Assembly (NCBI RefSeq): GCF_019424165.1
Contig: NZ_JAHZAA010000005.1
Coordinates: forward strand, 1-60,388
Length of the DNA stretch: 60,388 nt
Source: Desulfovibrio sp.
Lineage (GTDB): Bacteria > Desulfobacterota > Desulfovibrionia > Desulfovibrionales > Desulfovibrionaceae
Reading direction: 5' to 3'
A program made the translations under genes and the position numbers. The notes beneath the pieces were generated by a model. That model was not told the DNA's origin. It saw only the letters and a list, made by a program, of their open reading frames with translations, and searched no databases. Shown here piece by piece: positions 36,187-45,448 of this stretch. Numbering within the stretch: position 1 is the stretch's first letter; the number at the start of each line of letters is the position of its first letter.

Positions 36187-37464
36187 TTATATGAGCCCCT
36201 CAAGGCAGCGGGCCAGATCGTCAGTCGATTCGCGCCGCCGGATGAGCCGTGCCGTACCGTCGCTCCGGATCAGCACTTCCGCCGGGCGGAGGCGCTGATT
36301 ATAGTTGGAACTCATGGTAAAGCCATATGCGCCGGCGTCAAGTATGCCGAGCACATCGCCTTCCACAATTTCCGGCAATTCACGGTCTTTGGCCAGGATG
36401 TCGCCGCTTTCGCAGATGTTTCCCACCACGGTCTGCACCATGGTTTTGCGCTTTTCTTTACTGTTTTCGCCGTAGATTTCCACATCGTGGAAAGAATCGT
36501 ACATGGCCGGGCGCACAAGCACGTTGAAGCCCAGGTCCGTACCTGCATAGCGCTTTTCGCTGTTGTTCTTCACGGCGTGCACGCGGCCCAGCAGCACGCC
36601 GCATTCGGCAGCCACGTAGCGGCCCGGCTCAACAAGAAAGCGCCCCGTGTAGCCCGTTTTTGCGGCCCATGCGCTGATAAGCGCGTGCAGGCGGCTGCCG
36701 AGTTCTCCCATGTCCAGGCGGGGCTGGCCTTCATACTTGTGGTAAGGGATGCCGAAGCCGCCGCCGAAGTCGATGATTTCAAGGTTCTGCAACGCGCCCT
36801 GGGGTAGCTGTTCTGCCAGACGCAGGAGCACTTCGGCGGCATCCAGGTAGCCTGCGGCCTCCATAAACAGGGAGCCGATGTGCTGGTTTATGCCCGCCAG
36901 TGTCATGTCGTGCTTTTGCAGCAGGGCAAAAACATCGTCCATCTGTTCGGGATTGACGCCGAACTTTGTTTCCTTGCCCGCAGTGACGACCTTGGCATGA
37001 TGCCCCGCGCCAATGCCGGGGTTGAAGCGGACCATGACCTTGCCGCCCTTGTTGATGCGGCCGAGATCGTCCAGTTGCGCCACGGAGTCCACGCTGATGA
37101 GCAGCCCGTGCTTGAGGGCATTCTGCAGTTCTTCCACAGAATTGTTATTGGAGATATAAAGGATCTGCCCGGGCGCGAATCCGGCAAGCTGGTCCATATG
37201 CAGCTCGCCGGGGCTCATGGCGTCTACTACCAGGCCCTCTTCGCGCGCCATGCGCAGCAGCACGGGATTGGAATTGGCCTTGACGGAATAGTTGACCCCG
37301 AAGCCGGGATGGCTTGAAAGGCCCATGAGGTCGCGGCAGCGCTGGCGCAGGACATTTTCGTTATAGACATAGAGGGGGGTGCCGAAGGTTTCGGCCAGTT
37401 CGCGCGGGGTGTGGCGGCCGTAAAACTGGAGCTGGTCAGTGTAGCTGGAGCGGATGTCGGACAT
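36187..37464 (-). CDS. lysA: Diaminopimelate decarboxylase
   Basis: A PLP enzyme of the alanine-racemase fold that makes L-lysine from meso-diaminopimelate. The 425-residue protein has the PLP lysine in NYSVKANSNP, HIGS, the glycine loop IDFGGGFGIPY, EPGR, the second-site Cys in GNICESGD, and Tyr in AGAYGFTMSSNYN. A clear promoter lies upstream on the minus strand, with GAGG before the ATG. Confidence 0.96.
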   Translation of the reverse strand: MSDIRSSYTDQLQFYGRHTPRELAETFGTPLYVYNENVLRQRCRDLMGLSSHPGFGVNYSVKANSNPVLLRMAREEGLVVDAMSPGELHMDQLAGFAPGQILYISNNNSVEELQNALKHGLLISVDSVAQLDDLGRINKGGKVMVRFNPGIGAGHHAKVVTAGKETKFGVNPEQMDDVFALLQKHDMTLAGINQHIGSLFMEAAGYLDAAEVLLRLAEQLPQGALQNLEIIDFGGGFGIPYHKYEGQPRLDMGELGSRLHALISAWAAKTGYTGRFLVEPGRYVAAECGVLLGRVHAVKNNSEKRYAGTDLGFNVLVRPAMYDSFHDVEIYGENSKEKRKTMVQTVVGNICESGDILAKDRELPEIVEGDVLGILDAGAYGFTMSSNYNQRLRPAEVLIRSDGTARLIRRRESTDDLARCLEGLI

Positions 37465-37539
37465 GGGTACCTCGGAGATGCCTCAAGAAATTTCTGGTGC
37501 GCCGCGCGGGGCGACAATCTACGTTTTGGATAAGTAACA

Positions 37540-37568
37540 ATTATCGTGGTCATGGTGTGCGCTGTCAA
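37540..37568 (-). promoter_or_regulatory. Sigma-70 promoter of lysA
   Basis: On the minus strand TTGACA (37563-37568), 17 bases, then GATAAT (37540-37545), about 75 bases before the lysA start. Confidence 0.78.
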
Positions 37569-37744
37569 GCCCTGGGGGCTGGCTACAGTCCGGGTATGCA
37601 CTGTCACATTGACATAAAAAGCGTGCCGTGTTTTGGTTTCTTTTTTCACTGCGGGCGTTTTTTGCGCTTGTGCCGCAGGGGCGCGAGCATTGTACCACGC
37701 GGCAGGGCGCCCGCCCAAACGTCCGCAAGACCCCTGGAGTATTT

Positions 37745-38167
37745 ATGCCCATCAAAAAAGGCGACACAGTGCGCGCGCACTATACGGGAACCCTGGATGA
37801 CGGCACGGTGTTCGATTCTTCGCGTGAACGCGACCCCCTTGAGTTCGTCATGGGCCAGGGCATGCTCATTCCCGGTTTCGAGACCGCGGTTGACGGCCGT
37901 GAAGCCGGAGAAAGCGTTACCGTAACCATTCCCCCGGCCGAAGCCTATGGCGAAACCGACCCGGAACTGGTCTTTACCGTGGCCCGCGCCCAGGTGCCGG
38001 ATCACATTCCCCTTAACGTGGGCGTGCCGTTGCAGCTTTCCAACGAGCAGGGCCAGATGGACGTGACCATCACCGAAGTGACCGCTGACGAAGTGACCCT
38101 TGACGCCAACCATCCGCTGGCGGGCAAGTCTCTCACCTTTGAAATAGAGATTGTCAGCGTCAACTAG
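37745..38167 (+). CDS. FKBP-type peptidyl-prolyl isomerase, SlyD-like
   Basis: A 140-residue isomerase with the FKBP fold split by an insert-in-flap chaperone domain. The order is VRAHYTGTLDDGTVFDSS, PGFETAVDGREAGE, VTIPPAEAYGE, the insert (about 70-125), then HPLAGKSLTFEIEIV. This is the SlyD arrangement but without the His-rich metal tail. GGAG precedes the ATG. Divergent from lysA. Confidence 0.94.
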   Translation: MPIKKGDTVRAHYTGTLDDGTVFDSSRERDPLEFVMGQGMLIPGFETAVDGREAGESVTVTIPPAEAYGETDPELVFTVARAQVPDHIPLNVGVPLQLSNEQGQMDVTITEVTADEVTLDANHPLAGKSLTFEIEIVSVN

Positions 38168-38176
38168 CAGACGCCG

Positions 38177-38207
38177 GGCCGGTGGGCAGATGTCTGCCGG
38201 CCTTTTT
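38177..38207 (+). terminator. Probable terminator after the FKBP gene
   Basis: GGCCGG and CCGGCC enclose CAGA-TG-TCTG with a four-base bulge, followed by TTTTT at 38203-38207. It lies ten bases after the stop codon. Confidence 0.65.
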
Positions 38208-38314
38208 CAAGGCTTTCCGGTAGGTGGCGGCACGGGCCGTCCGGACGCCGCCGGCAGCAAGCGTTTTCCAACGAATTTTGGTGCGTCACCCCTTTTTTTG
38301 ACGCGAGGTTTGTA

Positions 38315-40507
38315 ATGAGCAGTAAAACCGCCAGACATAGCGCCATCCAGGCCATCACCACCTACAAACCGGAAGCGGCTCCTCTCAATTTCGCCGATAC
38401 CCGGCCTACGGACATCTTCGGTTGCAACGTGTTCAATGATCGCGTCATGCGGGAGCGCCTGCCCAAGGCCGTGTACCGCTCGCTGCGCAAAACCATTGAA
38501 TTCGGCCAGCGCATGGACCCGTCCATAGCCGATACCGTGGCGGCGGTCATGAAAGACTGGGCCATTGAAAAAGGGGCAACGCACTTTACCCACATTTTTT
38601 ACCCGCTTACCGGGCAAACGGCTGAAAAGCATGACAGCTTTCTCATGCCTGACGGTACGGGCGGAGTGATTGCGGAATTTTCCGGCTCCATGCTCATCCG
38701 GGGCGAACCGGACGCTTCGTCCTTTCCTTCCGGCGGCCTGCGCTCCACGTTCGAGGCGCGCGGCTATACCGCCTGGGACGTCACAAGCCCCGCGTATATC
38801 ATGGAAAATCCCAACGGAACCTTTTTGTGCATCCCCACCATGTTTCTTTCATGGACCGGTGTGGCCCTGGACAAGAAAACTCCGATGCTGCGTTCAAGCC
38901 AGGCTCTCAACCGCGAAGCCAAGCGGGTGCTGAGCCTGTTCGGCATTGAGACTGAATTGCCTGTCGTGGCCTATGCCGGGCTTGAGCAGGAATATTTTTC
39001 CATTGACCACAATTTCAACTTTGCCCGCCCCGATATCCAGATCGCCGGACGCACCCTTTTTGGCGCACGCCCGGCCAAAGGGCAGGAATTCAGCGATCAG
39101 TATTTCGGCGTGATTCCCCAGCGCGTGCTTTCCTATATGATGGAAGTGGAGCGCGAGCTTTACAAGCTGGGTGTGCCAGTGCGTTGCCGCCACAACGAGG
39201 CCGCCCCGAGCCAGTACGAAATTGCTCCTCTTTATGAGGTCAGCAACGTGGCCGTGGACCATAACCATATTATCATGTCCACCCTGCGTAACGTGGCCAA
39301 GCGGTACGGCCTCAAATGCCTGCTGCACGAAAAGCCCTTTGCCGGAGTGAACGGGTCGGGCAAGCATGTGAACTATTCCATCGGCAATGCCGATCTGGGT
39401 TCGCTTTTCGAACCGGGCGAAACGCCGTATGCCAACGCCAAGTTTCTGGTGTTCTGCGCGGCCATGATTCGCAGCGTGCACAAATTCGGCGGCCTTTTGC
39501 GCGCCACCGTAGCCAGCGCCAGCAATGATCACCGCCTGGGAGCCAATGAGGCGCCTCCGGCCATCATGTCCATCTTCCTTGGTGATATGCTTACCGAGGT
39601 TTTTGAGGCCTTCCGCGCCGGGCGGGTTGGCGATGCCGCTAATGGCAAAAAGCGCGGCGCGCTCAACCTTGGAGTGGATACCCTGCCGCCCCTGCCCGCT
39701 GACCCGGGTGACCGTAACCGTACAAGCCCTGTGGCCTTTACGGGCAACCGTTTTGAATTCCGCGCGCTCGGCTCCAGTCAGTCCGCTGCGGGCTCCATTA
39801 CGGCGCTTAACGTCATGATGGCCGACTCGCTGGGATTTGCCGCCGACTGGTTGGAGAAAGAACTGTCTCAGGGCCGTGATTTCAAAACTGCTCTGGAATC
39901 TTTTATCAGCCATATCATTGAAGAACACAGTGCCGTCATCTTTAACGGCGACGGTTATTCTGAAATCTGGCACAAGGAAGCCGTGCGGCGCGGTCTGCCC
40001 AACCTGCGCACCACCCCCGAGGCGCTGCCCGAGCTTACCCGCCCTGAAGTGATTGAAATCTACGAAAAGGCCGAGGTGCTTAACCGGGCAGAGCTCAAGG
40101 CCCGGCAGGACATCTATCTGGAGCAGTATTGCAAGACCGTGCGTACCGAGGCCAATCTGACCATACGCATGGCCCGTACCATTATTTTCCCCGCGGCCAT
40201 GCGCTACCAGGGCGAGCTGGCGTCTACAGCGGCCAGCATGCAGGCCATCGGCATGGAACCCAAAACCTTCACCCTTGAAGAAGTGACCGGGCAGTTGCGG
40301 CACATGCAGGCCGCCACCACGACACTTGAAAGCGTTTTGACCGAGGTGGACGCGCAGGGCCTGGGTATGGAGGCAGCCCGCCGCTACTGCGACGAGGTGC
40401 TACCGTGCATGAACGAAGTTCGCCGCCATGCCGATATGCTGGAAACGCGCGTTGCCGATGACCTGTGGGCTTTGCCCAATTATCAGGAAATACTGTTCGG
40501 CAAATAG
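38315..40507 (+). CDS. glnN: Type III glutamine synthetase
   Basis: A 730-residue GSIII (GlnN-type) enzyme assimilating ammonia onto glutamate, far longer than GSI or GSII. Signatures include FGCNVFNDRVMRERLP, the metal site in EQEYFSID, HNEAAPSQYEIAP, the long HEKPFAGVNGSGKHVNYS loop, and NDHRLGANEAPPAIMS. The C-terminal helical extension of about 150 residues is typical of the class. Its leader is about 100 bases after the FKBP terminator. Some databases simply call this glnA. Confidence 0.96.
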   Translation: MSSKTARHSAIQAITTYKPEAAPLNFADTRPTDIFGCNVFNDRVMRERLPKAVYRSLRKTIEFGQRMDPSIADTVAAVMKDWAIEKGATHFTHIFYPLTGQTAEKHDSFLMPDGTGGVIAEFSGSMLIRGEPDASSFPSGGLRSTFEARGYTAWDVTSPAYIMENPNGTFLCIPTMFLSWTGVALDKKTPMLRSSQALNREAKRVLSLFGIETELPVVAYAGLEQEYFSIDHNFNFARPDIQIAGRTLFGARPAKGQEFSDQYFGVIPQRVLSYMMEVERELYKLGVPVRCRHNEAAPSQYEIAPLYEVSNVAVDHNHIIMSTLRNVAKRYGLKCLLHEKPFAGVNGSGKHVNYSIGNADLGSLFEPGETPYANAKFLVFCAAMIRSVHKFGGLLRATVASASNDHRLGANEAPPAIMSIFLGDMLTEVFEAFRAGRVGDAANGKKRGALNLGVDTLPPLPADPGDRNRTSPVAFTGNRFEFRALGSSQSAAGSITALNVMMADSLGFAADWLEKELSQGRDFKTALESFISHIIEEHSAVIFNGDGYSEIWHKEAVRRGLPNLRTTPEALPELTRPEVIEIYEKAEVLNRAELKARQDIYLEQYCKTVRTEANLTIRMARTIIFPAAMRYQGELASTAASMQAIGMEPKTFTLEEVTGQLRHMQAATTTLESVLTEVDAQGLGMEAARRYCDEVLPCMNEVRRHADMLETRVADDLWALPNYQEILFGK

Positions 40508-40689
40508 AGTTTGTGGCCGGCATGCCCTGCCGGTGTAAATAACCAGGCCCTGGCCTTGTTCACGGCCAACGCCCTGCGGCGTGCGCTGCGTGAAGAGGCC
40601 GGGGCCATGTGTTTTTTTACAGACTCTTTAGTTGAAAAACGGCTTTTAACGGTTGTGCATGTCTTTCCCTGCTGTGGCGCAATTTATTG

Positions 40690-40718
40690 TTGACAGCGAC
40701 GCGGACGCTGTGTAGTTT
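40690..40718 (+). promoter_or_regulatory. Promoter of the trp operon
   Basis: TTGACA (40690-40695), 17 bases, TAGTTT (40713-40718), 29 bases before the leader peptide start. The -10 is imperfect but the -35 and spacing are ideal. Confidence 0.72.
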
Positions 40719-40747
40719 TTTAAAAAATTGCAAAGGAACGTATTTGT

Positions 40748-40837
40748 ATGAGCACTTTCCCCAACACCATTTCTTGCAGCTATCAGGGCTGGTGGTGGCG
40801 CATAAGACTGCGTGGGGGAGACGTGCGGGCTAAATAG
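40748..40837 (+). CDS. trpL: trp operon leader peptide
   Basis: A 29-codon reading frame with three consecutive Trp codons (40790-40798; ...SYQGWWWRIRL...), preceded by AAAGGAACG. Translation speed through these codons would sense charged tRNA-Trp. Directly downstream are an antiterminator segment and a terminator. The peptide itself has no other predicted role. Confidence 0.92.
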   Translation: MSTFPNTISCSYQGWWWRIRLRGGDVRAK

Positions 40838-40899
40838 TTCCGGTACGTAGGTATAGCTGTATGCAGGCGCCGTCTCCCTTGGGAGGCGGCGCTTTTTTT
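40816..40899 (+). promoter_or_regulatory. trp attenuator: antiterminator and terminator
   Basis: GGGAGACG (40816-40823) is the exact complement of CGTCTCCC (40871-40878), which is also the left arm of the terminator stem 40867-40878/40881-40892 (12 bp with one G-U pair). Seven Ts follow (40893-40899). A ribosome stalled on the Trp codons leaves 40816-40823 free to pair and prevents termination; a ribosome reaching the stop codon covers it and permits termination. Confidence 0.9.
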
Positions 40900-40924
40900 G
40901 TTCTACAACTCGAGGATACGGCAG

Positions 40925-42379
40925 ATGAAAAAGAACGGTGACAGGTTGCATTTGCTCACGTTGCGACAGTCCGCCCGGTGGCTGCCGGCGGATATGGATA
41001 CCCCCATCAGCCTGTTCATGGGCATGGTGGGCGCTGGTAACGGCATTTTGCTGGAAAGCGCCGAGGTGGACGGCCGCTGGGGGCGCTACAGCATTCTTGC
41101 TTGCGATCCGGCTCTTTTTATCGCCTGCCGCGAGGGCAGGCTGGCTCTGGATGTGAAAGACCAGAGGCTTGATGCGCTCATGGCTTTCGAGGGCCGCCCC
41201 TTTGTTGAAGGCCTGCGCGCGCTCATGGCGGCCCTGGAAGTGCAGCCGCCTGAAAACGCCGCAAATCTGCCGCCCATTACCCGCGCCCTGTACGGCTATC
41301 TGGGTTTTGGCATGGCGGGGCTGTTCAATCCCGTGCTGGCATCCGTCATGCCGGAAAATGAAGCGGACTGTCTGCTCATTCTGCCCGCCACCGTGCTGGT
41401 TTTCGACCATCTGTACAACCGGCTGTGCCAGGTGAGCCTTGGTGACCACCGGCCCCTGAACAGTGGCCGCCAGCCGTTGGAGACGGATGCGGCCAGGGCT
41501 TCCGGCCTGGCCATTGATCCCGGTACGGTGCGGTCCGAACCCGACGAAGAGGGCTACAAACGTTTTGTGCGCCGCATCAAGGAAATGCTGCGCCAGGGTG
41601 AAGCCATACAGGTCGTGCCGTCGGTGCGTTTTTCTACGCCGTTTATGGGCAATCCTTTTGAACTGTACCGGCGTATGCGGCGCTTTAACGCGTCTCCCTA
41701 CATGTTTTACATGCGCTTTCCGGAACTGACGCTTTTCGGCTCCTCGCCTGAAGTGATGGTGCGCTGCACCGCGGGCTGCCTGCAGCTTTCGCCCATCGCA
41801 GGTACGCGCAAACGCGGGGCTGATGATCTGGAGGATGCGCGTCTGGCAGCCGAACTGCGGGACGATCCCAAGGAACGCGCCGAGCATGTCATGCTGGTGG
41901 ACCTTGGCCGCAATGACCTTGGCCGCGTGGCACGCCCCGGCACGGTGACGCTTGAACGCTATATGGAAGTGGAGCGTTACTCCCACGTCATGCACCTTAC
42001 AAGCAGGGTTACAGCTCGCCTGGATGCGGGGCTGGATGCCCTGGACGTCCTGGCCGCCACCTTTCCGGCGGGTACGGTGTCGGGTGCGCCTAAAATACGG
42101 GCCATGCAGATCATCCGCGAACTTGAGGGGCGCAGCCGTGGCCCCTATGCGGGATGCATCGGCTGGCTCGGGCTGGACAGGGACAGCGTGAACCTGGATA
42201 TGGGGATTACTATCCGCAGCATGTGGCTGCGCGACAACAGGCTCTTCTGGCAGGCGGGCGGGGGAATCGTTCACGATTCGGACCCGGATATGGAATGGAA
42301 AGAAGTTTGCAACAAGTCAGCCATTATGCGCCTTGCCCTGCGAACGGAGGACGAAGAAAATGTTTCTTCTTATAGATAA
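40925..42379 (+). CDS. trpE: Anthranilate synthase component I
   Basis: Converts chorismate to anthranilate with ammonia from TrpG. The 484-residue protein has the chorismate-binding signatures of the family: SPIAGTRKRG, the DLGRNDLGRVARPGTV block, FPAGTVSGAPKIRAM and YAGCIGWLG. The start ATG at 40925 follows GAGGATACG, 26 bases after the attenuator. The stop overlaps trpGD by 20 bases. Confidence 0.97.
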   Translation: MKKNGDRLHLLTLRQSARWLPADMDTPISLFMGMVGAGNGILLESAEVDGRWGRYSILACDPALFIACREGRLALDVKDQRLDALMAFEGRPFVEGLRALMAALEVQPPENAANLPPITRALYGYLGFGMAGLFNPVLASVMPENEADCLLILPATVLVFDHLYNRLCQVSLGDHRPLNSGRQPLETDAARASGLAIDPGTVRSEPDEEGYKRFVRRIKEMLRQGEAIQVVPSVRFSTPFMGNPFELYRRMRRFNASPYMFYMRFPELTLFGSSPEVMVRCTAGCLQLSPIAGTRKRGADDLEDARLAAELRDDPKERAEHVMLVDLGRNDLGRVARPGTVTLERYMEVERYSHVMHLTSRVTARLDAGLDALDVLAATFPAGTVSGAPKIRAMQIIRELEGRSRGPYAGCIGWLGLDRDSVNLDMGITIRSMWLRDNRLFWQAGGGIVHDSDPDMEWKEVCNKSAIMRLALRTEDEENVSSYR

Positions 42380-43952
42380 TTACGATTCTTTTACATATAA
42401 TCTGGTACAGGCTTTTCACGCCCTGGGGCACACGCCTGTGGTCATGACCAATGATGATCCCGCAGTGCTTGGCATGGCTGAAAACCCGGACCTTGCCATG
42501 GTCTGCATTTCTCCTGGGCCGGGGCATCCTTCCAGGGCGGGTTTTTGCCCCGAATTTCTCGGGCGGCTTGATCCGCGAATTCCGGTGCTTGGCGTGTGCC
42601 TGGGGCATCAGTTGCTTGGCCTGCATGCCGGGGCGCGGGTAGAGGTTGGCCCCTGCATCATGCACGGCAAACAGTCGGAAATTGTGCATGATGGTACGGG
42701 CCTGTTCTCCGGCCTGCCCAATCCCATGCGGGTAGGGCGTTACCATTCCCTTGTGGTACGTGCCGACGAAGACGCGGAAAACCCGCGTTTTACCGTGACG
42801 GCCCGTGGCCCCGAAGGTGAGGTTATGGCCCTGCGCTACAATGACCGCCCTTGGGTGGGGGTGCAGTTTCATCCCGAATCGGTGCTCACACCCGAAGGGT
42901 TGCGCCTGTTGGGTAATTTCCCGCAAATGATTATGGATGCCGGTGGGATAACCTCAAATTTTGCGGATATTCTTGAGCGGCTGGCCCGTGGAGAAGACCT
43001 CAGCGCCGAGATGGCCGCCGCAGGTTTTTCAGCCCTTATGGACGGAAAAATGACTCCGGCCCAGGCCGGGAGCTTTCTCATGGGGCTGCGCATGAAGGGG
43101 GAAAGTGCCTTGGAACTGGCCCACGCCACACGCGCCGCCCTTGCCCGTGCCGTGCGCGTGGACGGTGTTTCCGGTACGACCATTGACGTGGTGGGTACAG
43201 GCGGCGACGGGCGCAATTCTTTTAACTGCTCCACAGCCACATCGCTTGTGCTGGCGGGTATGGGCTACAAGGTGGTCAAGCACGGTGGCCGCGCCGTTTC
43301 TTCAAAGTGCGGCAGCGCCGATGCGCTTGAAGCCCTCGGGATCACGCTGGACGAAAATCCCGCCGCGGTGGCTGAAATGGTCAGAAAACGCAATTTTGCC
43401 TTTTTGTTCGCGCCGCACTTTCATCCCTCCTTTGCCAATATCGGCCCTGTACGCAAGGAGCTGGGGGTGCGCACGCTCTTCAACATACTGGGACCCATGA
43501 TCAATCCGGCCCGGCCCAGTCATCTGCTCATGGGCGTGGCCCGGCCCGAACTGGTGGACCTTGTAGCCGAAACCCTGCTTCAGGGGCCGCTGTACCGGGC
43601 GGCCGTGGTTTGCGGCGCGGGGGACTATGACGAAATCACGCCCATTGGCCCCGCGCGCGTGGCCCTGCTGCATGCCGGTTCTGTGACGCCCATGACGCTT
43701 GATCCCCGCGATTTCGGCATACAGACATGCACCGTGGAGGATCTGGCCGTGGACGGCAAGGATGAGGCCGTGGCCGTGCTCAGAGGAATCCTCAACGGCG
43801 AAGGCCCGCGCGCCATGCTGGACATGGTGGCCCTCAATGTGGGACTGGCGGTGTATCTGCTGGAAGAAAACATGGACATGGCCCTGTGCATGGCGCGCGC
43901 GCGCGAAGCCGTAAGCGGGGGCTTTGGCAGGAAGGTGCTGCATGCTGCTTGA
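42360..43952 (+). CDS. trpGD: TrpG-TrpD fusion: glutamine amidotransferase + anthranilate phosphoribosyltransferase
   Basis: Residues 1-190 are a class I amidotransferase (LLIDNYDSFTYN, nucleophile in GVCLGHQLLG, HPES triad end) that supplies ammonia to TrpE. Residues 200-530 are TrpD with GTGGDGRNSFNCSTATS, KHGGRAVSSKCGSAD and NILGPMINPA, which transfers phosphoribose to anthranilate. This is the enterobacterial-type fusion. The start at 42360 has GGAGGACG upstream inside trpE. The end overlaps trpC by 11 bases. Confidence 0.97.
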   Translation: MFLLIDNYDSFTYNLVQAFHALGHTPVVMTNDDPAVLGMAENPDLAMVCISPGPGHPSRAGFCPEFLGRLDPRIPVLGVCLGHQLLGLHAGARVEVGPCIMHGKQSEIVHDGTGLFSGLPNPMRVGRYHSLVVRADEDAENPRFTVTARGPEGEVMALRYNDRPWVGVQFHPESVLTPEGLRLLGNFPQMIMDAGGITSNFADILERLARGEDLSAEMAAAGFSALMDGKMTPAQAGSFLMGLRMKGESALELAHATRAALARAVRVDGVSGTTIDVVGTGGDGRNSFNCSTATSLVLAGMGYKVVKHGGRAVSSKCGSADALEALGITLDENPAAVAEMVRKRNFAFLFAPHFHPSFANIGPVRKELGVRTLFNILGPMINPARPSHLLMGVARPELVDLVAETLLQGPLYRAAVVCGAGDYDEITPIGPARVALLHAGSVTPMTLDPRDFGIQTCTVEDLAVDGKDEAVAVLRGILNGEGPRAMLDMVALNVGLAVYLLEENMDMALCMARAREAVSGGFGRKVLHAA

Positions 43953-44823
43953 GCGTTTTATCAAGGCAAAGACGGCCGAAGTTCAAAACCTGCGCCGGTT
44001 GGCGGATCAGGGCAGAATGCCCGCGCCGCTTGATGCGCCACGGCCGGATTTTTCAGAGGCCCTGCGCGGCCGCTCCGGGCCTGCCATGCGCCTGGGAGAA
44101 CATTCGCTGGTCGTTGTGGCCGAATACAAGCGGGCTTCGCCTTCGCGCGGGGCCATCTGCGAAAGCATCGGCATTGAGGACGCCGCGCGCCAGTATGCCG
44201 CTGCGGGAGCGGGCTGCCTGTCCATCCTCACGGAAGAGACGTATTTCCACGGCGATATAGGCTATCTGCAAAAGGCGGCAGATCCGGCCCTGTACACAAA
44301 GCATCGGCCGCCCCTCTTGCGCAAGGATTTTATTTTTGATCCGCTTCAGGTGGCAGCCACGGCGGCTACTCCGGCCTCGGCCCTGTTGCTCATCGTGCGT
44401 CTCACTCCGGATGTTCACACATTGAGGTCCTTGCGGGAGCAGGCCGAAAGCTCAGGCATGCAGGCCGTGGTGGAGATTTTTGACAGGGACGACCTGCATC
44501 TTGCCCGGCAGAGCGGGGCGCGCATCATTCAGGTCAATGCGCGGGATCTGGGCAGCCTCCAGACCGATCGCAAGGCTCCCCTGGACCTTATCCGGGCCTG
44601 CCCCCCGCAAGAAGATGAAGTGTGGATAGCTGCCAGCGGCATAGACAGCGGCGGGCATTTGCTGGACGCGGCCCAGGCGGGCTTTGCCGCGGTGCTGGTA
44701 GGCAGCGCCCTTATGGCAGGCGGCACACCGGGGCTGGCGCTGGCCCGCCTGCTTGAGCAGGCGCAAGCCGTCTGTCATGCCGCGACCAGTGCGGCAGGGG
44801 AGAATAAAGGCCATGCTTGTTAA
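43942..44823 (+). CDS. trpC: Indole-3-glycerol phosphate synthase
   Basis: A 293-residue TIM barrel that closes the indole ring. Signatures are VVAEYKRASPSRGAI, LTEETYFHGD, LLRKDFIFDPLQV with the catalytic Lys, QVNARDLGSLQ and the phosphate loop FAAVLVGSALM. It is separate from TrpF here, unlike in E. coli. It overlaps its neighbours by 11 bases at both ends. Confidence 0.96.
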   Translation: MLLERFIKAKTAEVQNLRRLADQGRMPAPLDAPRPDFSEALRGRSGPAMRLGEHSLVVVAEYKRASPSRGAICESIGIEDAARQYAAAGAGCLSILTEETYFHGDIGYLQKAADPALYTKHRPPLLRKDFIFDPLQVAATAATPASALLLIVRLTPDVHTLRSLREQAESSGMQAVVEIFDRDDLHLARQSGARIIQVNARDLGSLQTDRKAPLDLIRACPPQEDEVWIAASGIDSGGHLLDAAQAGFAAVLVGSALMAGGTPGLALARLLEQAQAVCHAATSAAGENKGHAC

Positions 44824-45448
44824 GGTTTGCGGCCTCACCCGGCAGGCGGATGTAGACCTGGCCGCTTCTTTTGGGGCGAGCATGGGCGGGTTTATTTTTC
44901 ATCCGGCCAGCCCACGGTACGTCAGTCCGGCTCAAGCTGCCTCGCTGGAGAGCGGCAGAATGCTGCGCGTGGGTGTTTTTGTGGAGCATGACGCTGAAGA
45001 AATATGCCGCATCATGGCCGAGGCGCGGTTGGACATGGCCCAGTTGCACGGCCGGCAGGATGTGGCTTGTGCCAGGGCCGTGGGTGCGCAACGGGTGATC
45101 CGTGTCATCTGGCCCGCGCGTTATTGCCACAGGGCCTTGCTGTATAACGAGTTGCAGAATCACGCTGATGCCTGTGCCTGCTACCTGCTGGATGCGGGGC
45201 TGGTCGGCGGGGGCAGCGGTGCGCGTCTTGACTGGGAAGATTTGAACCATCTGCCGTCGCCGCGCCCCTGGCTTCTGGCCGGAGGTCTGAGCGCGGAAAA
45301 CGTGGGGCTGGCCTTGAGCCAGTGTTCCCCGGATGGAGTGGATTTCAATTCCGGCGTTGAGGATGCGCCGGGACAAAAAAATGCGCAAAAGCTGGCGGCC
45401 GCCCTTGTGGTAGCCGCAAAACAGAAAGGCAATAGGTATTTGTCATGA
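44813..45448 (+). CDS. trpF: Phosphoribosylanthranilate isomerase
   Basis: A 211-residue TIM barrel catalysing the Amadori rearrangement. It opens MLVKVCGLTRQADVD with the catalytic Cys and has GGFIFHPASPRYVSP, AQLHGRQD and near the C-terminus LLAGGLSAENV and DFNSGVEDAPGQK. The ATGA overlap with trpB indicates translational coupling. Confidence 0.96.
   Translation: MLVKVCGLTRQADVDLAASFGASMGGFIFHPASPRYVSPAQAASLESGRMLRVGVFVEHDAEEICRIMAEARLDMAQLHGRQDVACARAVGAQRVIRVIWPARYCHRALLYNELQNHADACACYLLDAGLVGGGSGARLDWEDLNHLPSPRPWLLAGGLSAENVGLALSQCSPDGVDFNSGVEDAPGQKNAQKLAAALVVAAKQKGNRYLS

Noticed and set aside
38894..40303. 469-codon open frame opposite glnN
   Set aside because: Antisense shadow of a well-supported gene; sequence has no domain character.
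40646..42274. 542-codon open frame opposite trpE
   Set aside because: Antisense shadow that would also cross the trp attenuator.
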